From NCBI RefSeq assembly GCF_000499385.1, contig NW_013651858.1:1-12340 (forward strand): a DNA stretch of 12,340 nt, given 5' to 3'. The notes beneath the pieces are model-generated. The model saw only the letters and a list, made by a program, of their open reading frames with translations, did not search any database and had not been told where the DNA came from. Position numbers and translations under genes: made by a program. The DNA comes from Eimeria necatrix. Taxonomy: Eukaryota > Apicomplexa > Conoidasida > Eucoccidiorida > Eimeriidae. Below, in pieces: positions 6,155 to 11,081 of this stretch. Numbering within the stretch: position 1 is the stretch's first letter; each line of letters starts with the position of its first letter.

Positions 6155-7378
6155 GCTGCTGCTGCTGCGTCTGCTGCTGCTGCGTGTGCGCCTGCTGCTG
6201 CTGCTGCTGTCTCTGCTGCTGCTGTCTCTGCTGCTGCTGCTTCTGCCTCTCTGCTGCTGCAGCTGCTGCTGCTGCTGCCTCTCTGCTGCTGCTGCTGCCG
6301 CTGCTGCTGCTGCTGCTGCCTCCCTGCTGCTGCTGCTGCTGCAGCAGAGGCTGCAGGAGCTGCTGCGTGCAGACTCGCGAGGACTTCCGGCGTCTGGCGG
6401 AAGCAGCGCTGCCGCACCGCTGCAGTTTGGCTTTTGACCATCAGCAGCAGCAGCTGCGCATGCAGACTCTGGACAGGAACCAGCAGCAAGTCAGCAGCAG
6501 CCCCACAGCACTTTCTGGCGGGGAAAAAAGCTGCCTCCAAGTGGCCTTTTTGGCAGCTCTTGCTGCTCGCAGCTGCTCCCCTTTGCACCTTTTCGACGAA
6601 GTCGATGTCTTCATGGATGAAAGAAACAGAATTAAAAAGTAAAATGCAAAAAACGGCGTCTTCCCACGCGCCCCACACCCTCTCTCCGGTGTACATACAC
6701 CCCGTGCATGCGCCTCCCGGGTGTATGTGCGACTTTCGGAAAAGCAAAAAATGCCACTTCTCCACTTTTAATTTTCCTCCAAGTCTTTTCTTCAGTTGTT
6801 TGCCAAATATTCCTCTTTTTTTGTTTTTTATTCCATTTAAAAAGCCAATTTCGACTTTTCTAAATTCAACTCCAGTTTCTGCTTTTGAAGATCTTTGCTG
6901 CTTTTGCTGCTCCCAAAGAACTCGAAATAAACCCTAAACCCTACACCCTAAACCCTAAACCCTGCACGCTTAACTTTATGCCCTGATCTTCAAACCCTAA
7001 TTCCTAAACCCTAAAATTTGCACTCTAAACCCTAAACCCTTCCTCGGCCTAAACCCCAAACCCTTCGGCCTTACCCCTAAACCCTTAGGCCTAAACACTA
7101 AGCCCTTCGGGCTAAACCCTAAACCCTTGAGCCTAAACCCTAACCCCTTCAGCCTAAAACACAAAGCCCTTTCCTAAACCCCCATCCCTAAACCCTTCTG
7201 CGCAAACCCTAAACCCTAAACCTCCGTTTGTGTTTTTGTCTTCAGCTTCAGTTTGCTGCTAGACATGGCCCTGCAAATGCGGCACTCGAGCCAGTGTTTC
7301 TTTATTACCCCTCATTGGGAAATTCAAAAAGAAGTGCAGAGTGAGAAAAACAAAAAAGCTTCTTTGGCACTTTCTGAG
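66..7378 (+). CDS. SMC6: SMC6-like chromosome maintenance ATPase (multi-exon, 5' partial)
   Basis: Proposed join of exons 66-211, 642-1037, 1321-2313, 2577-3116, 3266-3385, 3590-3781, 4188-4343, 4724-4786, 5247-5318, 5961-6113, 6373-6638 and 7246-7378, with a possible last exon 8015-8086. About 1,075 residues are encoded; the N-terminal Walker A head lobe is upstream of the window. The order is coiled coil, split hinge, coiled coil, C-terminal ATPase lobe. The lobe carries LSGGEKS and a Walker B reading LFDEVDVFMDERNR; the DE(F/V)DVFMD form is typical of SMC6 rather than SMC1-5. From family knowledge, SMC6 pairs with SMC5 in a nuclear complex for recombinational repair and replication-stress tolerance. 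All junctions keep frame, nearly all in phase 0. Coiled-coil exons are swollen by Gln/Ala runs. The family is fairly sure; exons 4724-4786 and the 3' end are the weakest parts. Confidence 0.8.
212..641 (+). repeat. Intron with GCTA tetranucleotide tract and CTG tract
   Basis: This 430-base intron holds an imperfect GCTA/AGCT array at about 225-470 (units CAGCTAGC and GGCAGCTAGCTA), a short unique stretch at about 470-550, and then CTG-rich sequence up to the acceptor at 640-641. No coding signal independent of repeats is seen. Confidence 0.75.
642..1037 (+). CDS. SMC6: SMC6-like exon: ascending coiled coil with Gln/Ala runs
   Basis: The acceptor is CTGCAG at 636-641 after a CTG tract, and the donor is GTGAGC at 1038; the exon is 132 codons with phase 0 at both ends. 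The peptide starts LKSLKAEVAALSKSIPHLRA and later reads RRLRTKKAEASRLRQDLEAS, a strong alternation of hydrophobic and charged residues typical of coiled coil. Two CAG runs encode Gln stretches and GCA/GCT runs encode Ala, both compatible with helix. The open frame extends upstream into poly-Leu and downstream into poly-Ser/Cys, but those parts are intronic CTG repeat. Confidence 0.75.
1038..1320 (+). repeat. Intron dominated by CTG repeats
   Basis: The donor GTGAGC at 1038 is followed by a short AGC to CTG switch, then CTG/TGC runs with interruptions, including a tandem unit of about 27 bases (CTGTCTGCTGCTGCCGCTGC) around 1206-1285. It ends at the acceptor CTGCGCAG before 1321. Confidence 0.65.
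1321..2313 (+). CDS. SMC6: SMC6-like exon: end of ascending coil and first half of hinge
   Basis: The exon is 331 codons, phase 0 at both ends. The acceptor is most likely CAG at 1318-1320 (an in-phase alternative lies 9 bases downstream); the donor is GTAAGC at 2314. The first half is coiled coil heavy in Gln, Ala and Arg. From about base 1810 the composition changes to an SMC hinge: LGPLGELLFVDLEA, an AVLEEHLGPHTATFLVSS segment, then RWPPRVAVVNF. This matches the SMC6 hinge pattern of GP(I/L)G, an 'active-site-like' helix, and a strand before the mid-hinge linker. A Cys run (TGCTGCTGC) and a 12-13 residue Ala run interrupt the linker. Hinges mediate SMC5-SMC6 dimerisation. Confidence 0.78.
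2577..3116 (+). CDS. SMC6: SMC6-like exon: second half of hinge and start of descending coil
   Basis: The acceptor is TAG at 2574-2576 after a long CTG run, and the donor is GTGCGC at 3117; 180 codons, phase 0 throughout. It opens AGVHFLVDVASIERVAIAED, which lines up with the SMC6 hinge strand and helix (in relatives, 'NCLIDM..IE.VVLI'), so the hinge continues straight from the previous exon. A GGGGCC-rich stretch at about 2662-2815 codes for a Gly/Pro/Arg-rich insert, including GYLRGLREGYTW. Coiled coil resumes with EALRALEEELQQEWEAEEAL and Ala/Gln runs. Confidence 0.78.
3266..3385 (+). CDS. SMC6: SMC6-like exon: descending coiled coil
   Basis: The acceptor is TTTTGCTGCAG ending at 3265, and the donor is GTAAAC at 3386, whose bases are the start of an AAACCCT array. 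The exon is 40 codons, phase 0. The peptide RCEAKETQQQ...KDSSDEARLALANFSKR is charged and helical. It is short, but both splice sites and the phase agree with the neighbouring exons. Confidence 0.65.
3386..3589 (+). repeat. Intron bounded by inverted telomere-like arrays
   Basis: The donor GT is followed directly by an AAACCCT array (3388-3441, with two variant units). The centre is about 90 bases of unique sequence with one GCAGCTAGCTGC. A TTTAGGG array occupies 3536-3580 and ends 9 bases before the exon. The two arrays are complementary, so the pre-mRNA could fold into a long stem bringing the splice sites together. Confidence 0.85.
3590..3781 (+). CDS. SMC6: SMC6-like exon: descending coiled coil
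   Basis: The acceptor GTTTCACAG ends at 3589, directly after a TTTAGGG array; the donor is GTGCGC at 3782. The exon is 64 codons, phase 0. The peptide begins DQLKVLREKLEAKERERDAE and continues as Gln/Glu/Ala-rich heptads, a textbook coiled coil. The stop TGA at 3788 confirms that the frame must end by splicing. It is one of the clearest coil exons. Confidence 0.75.
3800..3872 (+). repeat. Intronic CTG tract
   Basis: CTG units interrupted by CTT and CCG, in the 5' part of the intron that starts at 3782. It is on the sense strand of the SMC6-like gene, as are the other intronic triplet runs. Confidence 0.8.
3925..4140. repeat. GGGGGCCCC palindromic GC island in an intron
   Basis: Over 200 bases are built from GGGGGCCCC, GGGGCCCC and GGGGCCTTT-type units, many self-complementary, joined by CAAAGG or TCTGG. 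Both strands stay open in several frames and read as Gly/Pro/Trp-rich nonsense. Related GGGGGGCCCCCAAAG sequence lies inside the coding exon at about 2685-2700. Confidence 0.8.
4188..4343 (+). CDS. SMC6: SMC6-like exon: descending coiled coil
   Basis: The acceptor TTTGCTGCAG ends at 4187, and the donor is GTAAGA at 4344, followed by an in-frame TAA. The exon is 52 codons, phase 0. The peptide AVSCAAAALKETEKQLESDK then runs through poly-Ala into ALEAKRQALEALQQQAA, again coiled coil. The same frame stays open leftwards through the GGGGCCCC island, but that part reads as Gly/Pro/Trp repeat and is treated as intron. Confidence 0.7.
4344..4660 (+). other. AT-rich block within an intron
   Basis: About 300 bases of A-rich sequence with repeated TTTAAAA, ATTAAAA and AAAAAGA words, sharply different from the GC-rich surroundings. 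Nothing coding is seen. A (CTG)17 tract follows at about 4660-4710. Confidence 0.7.
4660..4710 (+). repeat. (CTG)17 tract
   Basis: Near-perfect CTG run just upstream of the proposed acceptor at 4723; on the sense strand it occupies the pyrimidine-tract position of the intron. Confidence 0.85.
4724..4786 (+). CDS. SMC6: Possible small SMC6-like exon
   Basis: After a run of about 17 CTG units, GCGCAG gives an acceptor at 4723; the donor is GTAAGG at 4787. The 21 codons (SLKSICPQLPEGTNLPKLSV A) keep phase 0, in line with adjacent exons. The peptide holds prolines and is not clearly coiled coil, so the call rests only on splice sites, phase and the unique (non-repeat) sequence. It could also be intron. 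Confidence 0.4.
4796..5223. repeat. 11-bp minisatellite of GCTAGCCACCA / GCTAGCTGCCA units
   Basis: The intron from 4787 to 5246 is filled by about 38 copies of an 11-base unit, GCTAGCYRCCA, with variants such as GCTAGCCACTA and GCTAGCCAGCA. The array starts just after the donor GTAAGG and stops about 24 bases before the next exon. It differs from the plain 4-base GCTA tracts elsewhere in the window. Confidence 0.85.
5247..5318 (+). CDS. SMC6: SMC6-like exon: short coiled-coil segment
   Basis: The acceptor CTGCAG ends at 5246, right after the 11-bp minisatellite; the donor is GTACCC at 5319, whose bases merge into an AAACCCT array. The 24 codons, phase 0, encode EAEGRLRRLEVQVKALEEET, a near-perfect heptad pattern. 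It is a small island of unique coding sequence between two repeat blocks. Confidence 0.65.
5319..5382 (+). repeat. AAACCCT telomere-like array starting at a splice donor
   Basis: GTACCC is followed by eight AAACCCT-type units and then unique sequence. The donor GT is directly fused to the array. No matching TTTAGGG array is found at the other end of this intron. Confidence 0.9.
5383..5960 (+). other. Remainder of a long intron: CTG tract, T-rich block and CAG tracts
   Basis: It contains a CTG/TTG tract (about 5490-5552), a T-rich run of about 200 bases with TTTTTCTTT words (about 5590-5790), then two CAG runs (5793-5813 and 5839-5892) that flank a degenerate copy of part of the next exon. 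The CAG-on-sense orientation here is an exception among the introns of this gene. Confidence 0.65.
5961..6113 (+). CDS. SMC6: SMC6-like exon: last part of descending coil
   Basis: The acceptor CTGCTGCTCAG ends at 5960, and the donor is CAG|GTGCGT at 6114; 51 codons, phase 0. The peptide SVAAELAESSRLLQ, then Gln/Leu run, then AVALAEENYKVRTGKLLQAL is helical. Part of its 5' half is matched by a degenerate copy 160 bases upstream (5807-5836). Confidence 0.65.
6114..6372 (+). repeat. CTG-rich intron
   Basis: The donor GTGCGTCTG is followed by about 230 bases of CTG with CCG, CGT and TCT interruptions, ending CTGCAGCAGAGGCTGCAGGA before the acceptor at 6371-6372. Several CTGCAG sites near the end are alternative acceptors; 6372 fits the phase. 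Confidence 0.7.
6373..6638 (+). CDS. SMC6: SMC6-like exon: C-terminal ATPase lobe (signature motif and Walker B)
   Basis: The acceptor GCGTGCAG ends at 6372, and the donor AA|GTAAAA is at 6639; 88 codons plus two bases. The ABC signature LSGGEKS is at 6511-6531 and the Walker B/D-loop (LFDEVDVFMDERNR) at about 6589-6630. The spacing of about 28 residues between the motifs, filled by an AFLAAL-type helix, is normal for SMC heads. The DVFMD wording identifies SMC6. The lobe would close the ATP site with the upstream Walker A lobe. The exon ends mid-codon (AA), completed by the C or T that opens the next exon. Confidence 0.88.
6680..6730. repeat. Outlying copy of the GTGTACATACACCCC unit
   Basis: GGTGTACATACACCCC at about 6689-6704 and a partial inverted GGGTGTATGTGCG at about 6719-6731 flank GTGCATGCGCC. 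The same unit is tandemly amplified from 7376 on, so the family is dispersed over two parts of the gene. Confidence 0.7.
6928..7223 (+). repeat. Degenerate telomere-like array with CCCTTCGGCCTAAAC higher-order unit
   Basis: AAACCCT units with many variants lie in the intron 6639-7245. From about 7025 to 7170 they are grouped into a longer unit of about 20-27 bases containing CCCTTCGG(C/G)CTAAACCC. The remaining part of this intron (6732-6927) is T-rich unique sequence with no coding signal. Confidence 0.75.
7246..7378 (+). CDS. SMC6: SMC6-like exon: post-Walker-B helix and 'TP' motif; 3' end uncertain
   Basis: The acceptor TTGTCTTCAG ends at 7245. One base completes an Asn codon with the AA left by the previous exon, then FSLLLDMALQMRHSSQCFFI and TPHWEIQKEV follow. 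This matches the C-terminal SMC6 pattern '..R.I.MDMIL......QFILLTPQ'. A GAG|GTGTAC donor at 7379 is the proposed end; earlier donors (near 7334 or 7341) are possible, or the frame could simply run to a stop at 7541-7543 through the GTGTACATACACCCC repeat. The start is well supported, the end is not. Confidence 0.7.
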
Positions 7379-7980
7379 GTGTACAGACACCCCACCTGCA
7401 TGCGCCCCTCCCTTCTAGCTGCACATACACCCCACAGCCTCTCTGCAGTGTACGTACACCCCAACTCCACCCACCCCACTGCCTTCTTCCTTTGCAGTGT
7501 ACGTACACCCGAGTGCTTCTGTAGGGCCACAGCCTCCCCCTAGAGTGGACGTACACCCCACTGTCTGCTTTTAGAGTGTACATACACCCCACAGCCTGCT
7601 TTTAGGGTGTATATACACCCCACAGCCTTCTTTCATAGTGTACATACGCTCTACAGCCTCATGCACTGTACATACACCTCACAGCCTCCCTCTATACTGT
7701 ACATACACCCCACAGCCTGCTTTTAGGGTGTACATACACCCCACTGCCTGCTTTTAGGGTGTACATACACCCCACAGCCTCTCTGGAGTGTACATACACC
7801 CCACTGCCTCTTTCTACAGTGTACATACACTCAACAGCCTCCCTCACACACCCCACAGCCTCCCTCTAGGGTGTACATACACCCGACCGTTTCTTTCTAA
7901 AGTGTACATACACCCCACAGCCTCCCTCTGGAGTGTACGTACACCCCGCCGTGGAGCGTTGTTGCGGTGTACGTACACCC
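7376..7980. repeat. Minisatellite with GTGTACATACACCCCACAGC unit
   Basis: Around 15-18 copies of a unit of variable length (roughly 30-45 bases): a constant core GTGTAC(A/G)TACACCCC followed by CACAGCCT or CACTGCCT and a variable spacer such as GCTTTTAGG or CCCTCT. The core contains a perfect or near-perfect palindrome (GTGTACGTACAC). It sits after the last well-supported SMC6-like exon, in the final intron or 3' UTR. Confidence 0.85.
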
Positions 7981-8014
7981 CAGCGTCTGGGGCGTCTTCT
8001 GTTTTTGCATGCAG

Positions 8015-8086
8015 GCCGTTACTCTCCGGAACTTGTTAAGGTATTTAACATTAGAGGGAGTGCTTCTCTTTAAGTTCGCTGGCTAG
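8015..8086 (+). CDS. Possible terminal exon of the SMC6-like gene
   Basis: A good acceptor (TTTTTGCATGCAG) ends at 8014 after the minisatellite. In the phase given by a donor at 7379 it reads 23 codons (AVTLRNLLRYLTLEGVLLFK FAG) to a TAG at 8084-8086 that lies within the first GCTAGC of the next repeat tract. SMC6 proteins usually carry a short tail after the TP motif, so this is plausible, but no specific similarity is seen. The AAG|GTATTT at 8038-8045 could instead be a donor. Confidence 0.3.
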   Translation, partial: AVTLRNLLRYLTLEGVLLFKFAG

Positions 8087-8090
8087 CCGC

Positions 8091-8242
8091 CTAGCTAGCT
8101 AGGCCGCCGTAAGCGGGCAGCTAGCCAGCTAGCTAGCCAGCTAGCTAGCCAGCTGGCTAGCCAGCTAGCTAGCCAACTAGCTAGCGAGCTAGCTAGCTAG
8201 CTAGCTGGCTAGCTGCCCGCTTACGGCGGCCCAGCTAGCTAG
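8091..8242. repeat. Long inverted repeat (possible cruciform)
   Basis: A perfect 25-base arm at 8102-8126 (starting GGCCGCCGTAAGCGGGCAGC) is complementary to 8207-8231. Beyond one mismatch, another 10 bases pair (8091-8100 with 8233-8242). The 80-base loop is itself CTAG-rich and largely self-complementary. Confidence 0.9.
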
Positions 8243-8545
8243 CTCGCTAAAGGGAGCAAGCCTCGTTTACTTCAGAGGCTACCAAACTATCCGACACCCG
8301 CCTATCTAGCTAGCTAGCTAGCTATCTAGCTACCTAGCTAGCTAGCTAGCTAGCTAGCTAGCTAGCTAGCTAGAGGCCTCGGGAACTGCTGAGGGGCTTG
8401 TGCCCTCATTTTGGGGCTTTGCTTTGCATGCGCCTGGAGGGCCCCAAAAATACTTTTCCTTTCTTTCTTTCGCTTCACTTTTATTTTGCTGCTGCTTCTA
8501 GTTTTTGCTTCCTGCTGCTGCAGGGGCCCCAGCCCCCGCGCCTCT

Positions 8546-8600
8546 AAACCCTGAACCCTAAACCCTAAACCCAAAACCCTAAACCCTAAACCCTAAACCC
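8546..8600 (+). repeat. AAACCCT telomere-like array, intergenic
   Basis: About seven AAACCCT units, some variant (CTGAACCCT, CCAAAACCCT), lie between the two convergent genes. It is too short and internal to be a chromosome end. Confidence 0.85.
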
Positions 8601-9120
8601 CCGAACTGGAGCCCCTTCGGCTGCGTGTCTGTTGCGTGCACTTGATGTTTCTGTCTCTATCTCATGAAGCTTGCATGAGACGCGCTTGCTTAGCTGGCCC
8701 CGGTGGGCTAGCTAGCTAGCTAGCTAGCTAGCTAGCTAGCCACCTAGGCAGTCAGCCAGGCAGCACATCAGCCAGCCAGTTGGCCGGCTAGCTAGCTAGC
8801 TAGCTGGCTAGCTAGCTGGCGAGTGGAGTGTGAAGTTTTCAAGTTCTTGAGGTGCACAAGCTAGCTGGCTAGCTAGCTAGCCACGTAGGCAGCCAGCCGC
8901 AGACCTGCAAAGCCGAGTAGCTAGCTGGCCAGTGTGCCAGCTAGCTCGCGGGCCCCACAGCTAGCTAGCTACCCAGCTAGCCGCCTAGCTAGCTGCATGG
9001 CTAGCCACCTAGCTAGCTACATAGCTAGCCACCCAGTTAGCTACCTGACCGGCTAGCTAGCCAGCTACCTAACTGGCCAGCTAGCCAGCCAGCTAGCCAG
9101 CTAGCTAGCTAGCTAGCTAG

Positions 9121-9333
9121 CTAGTTGACTGGCGGTTGGGGCGCAGGCTTTTGCTGTTCTGCGGGTTTGAGGGCCCTCTGCACGATTTCGAGAGTGTCTG
9201 GAGAGAGCCCTGGGCTGTCGCGAATGCGCTGCAGCTGCTGCTGCATCAGCTGCTGCCGCTGCAGGTCATAGCGCTGCCACGGGAGAAAAGCGCCAGCCAG
9301 TCTTGCTGCTGCTTGCGGATTCAGCGCGTCCAC
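9121..9333 (-). CDS. Aminopeptidase N terminal exon with natural stop
   Basis: The acceptor GCGCAG precedes 9333. It encodes [37 protein letters not shown] and a Leu/Glu helix ending [13 protein letters not shown], matching the end of PepN (NPQVASRL..PL.R..RYD..RQ..M...L). A short Gln/Pro tail leads to VN and TAG. The stop is on the complement of 9121-9123 and is the first unit of a CTAG repeat array. Confidence 0.95.
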   Translation of the reverse strand: MDALNPQAAARLAGAFLPWQRYDLQRQQLMQQQLQRIRDSPGLSPDTLEIVQRALKPAEQQKPAPQPPVN

Positions 9334-9369
9334 CTGCGCGGGCCACAGCGAGCAGCAGCAACAGTAACT

Positions 9370-9414
<45 letters not shown>

Positions 9415-9785
9415 CCACCACCACCACCACCACCGCAGCAGCAGCAGCAGCAGCACCACCGCAGCAGCAGCAGCAGCACCACCACCACCACCACCACCGC
9501 AGCAGCAGCAGCAGCACCGCAGCAGCAGCAGCAGCAGCAGCAGGAGGAGACCTGGAGGACAGCGTCAGCAATGATCTGGTAGCCCTTGCCGTCTTTGCGG
9601 TGGAAGTGGGGCCTGTTGAAGACAAAAGCACTCAAAAGGGCCCGCAGTCTGTTGGGGTTTTTTACTGTGAAGGCTTCGTGCTGCTGCAGCGCAGCAACTC
9701 GCTCCACCTGGTCGGGCAGGTCCGAGCCGGCCTGCGCGCGAAACCACTTGTCCACCAGCAGCGGGTCTCCTGCGCGCACCCCCCC

Positions 9786-9830
<45 letters not shown>

Positions 9831-9957
9831 GCGCGGGGGGGGGTGCGGCGCTGCAGCGGGGAGCGCGGGCCAGAGGCAGCAGCAGCAGGCACAACAGCAA
9901 CAGCAGCAGCAGCAGCAGCAGGCACAACAGCAGCAGCAGCAGCAGCAGCAGCAGGCA

Positions 9958-9994
<37 letters not shown>

Positions 9995-10433
9995 GTACCT
10001 TTGGCTTGTTCGTAGAAGTGGTCGAAGGCCTGCTGCCGCTGCGGCTGCTGCATGTCTGCGAGCACCAGCAGCGCAGCATAAGTGTCTGTCATGCATTTGC
10101 TGCTGCAGTAGTGTTCGTAGGCCAGTGCTGCTGCTGCTGCATCTCCAGGTGCTGCCAGCAGCCGCAGCAGCACGTTCCGCAGCCGCCTGCGCGCCACGTT
10201 TGCTGCGTCCGGCCCTGCTGCTGCTGCTGCTGCTGCTGCTGCTTCTCCTGCTGCTGCTTCTGCTGCTGCTTCCGGCACCGTCAGCTGCTTGTATAATGCA
10301 TGCAAGTCTTCAGAAAAAGCCTCAAATAATTCCTTCCGGGCCGAACGAACTGCTGCCTGCAGCACCTCGGGGTCCACTGGACTCATCTCCTGCGCCAGCA
10401 CTTCCGTAGACGGCAGCTGCAGCGTCAGCGCCT

Positions 10434-10466
<33 letters not shown>

Positions 10467-10603
10467 GGGGGTTGGAGGGCGCGCGGCGTCTCGCGCGCGG
10501 CGCGGCGGAGACAAGAAAGAAAGGGCGAGTCGCGGGACAGGGAAAAGCAGCAGCAGCAGCAGAGTGGTGCCTAGAGCAGCAGCAGCAGCAGCAACAGCAG
10601 CAA

Positions 10604-10635
<32 letters not shown>

Positions 10636-10751
10636 GGTTTTGACCTTGATGGAGAGGTCGCAGTCCTGGTCCGTGAGGGCCTGCTTGAAGGCGTTCATAT
10701 AAACTTGGCTGAGAGGCGGGTAGCTGCCGCCTGCCCCGCCGCCGCCGCCGC

Positions 10752-10807
<56 letters not shown>

Positions 10808-11036
10808 AGGGCCCGGGCCCGTGCCAGCAGCAACTTGCAGGCCAAGGAGTTGGCCGCGTCCCACTTGTTGAAGGCGTCGCTGTCGTGGGCCATCAGCAGC
10901 GCGGCGTCTTCGTCGCTGCTGCTGCTGCACTTGACTTTGACGGGAGCTGAAAAGTCCCGAAAGAGAGAAAGGCAGCAAGGCTCTTCAATGCCTTCAAACT
11001 CGAAACTCTGCTCCTCCTCCACCAGCTCCAGCACCT

Positions 11037-11081
<45 letters not shown>

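Larger units (their letters stand above)
8087..9120. repeat. Convergent intergenic region with GCTA/CTAG arrays
   Basis: It holds GCTA/CTAG tetranucleotide tracts at about 8081-8243, 8305-8372, 8708-8740, 8788-8822 and 8860-9120, with partially unique spacers. A short pyrimidine block (about 8455-8485) and an AAACCCT array (8546-8600) lie between. No supported gene is seen. The 3' UTRs and polyadenylation sites of both flanking genes must lie here, but no signal is clear. Confidence 0.75.

Noticed and set aside
7305..7592. Tyr/Val/His repeat frames across the GTGTACATACACCCC minisatellite as a repeat-protein gene
   Set aside because: The units vary in length by numbers that are not multiples of three, so no frame is kept along the array.
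7376..7980. CRISPR array
   Set aside because: The organism is eukaryotic, spacers are variable in length and related to each other, and no cas-like genes are present.
9303..10409. A 368-codon + strand frame opposite the aminopeptidase
   Set aside because: It is an antisense shadow of CAG/CAC repeats; the - strand carries clear PepN-type sequence with consistent splicing.
10829..10840. A possible donor (GTTGCT on the - strand) making the poly-Ser stretch an intron
   Set aside because: The phase would not match the next acceptor at 10731, and the frame runs cleanly through the Ser/Gly run into the next conserved helix.
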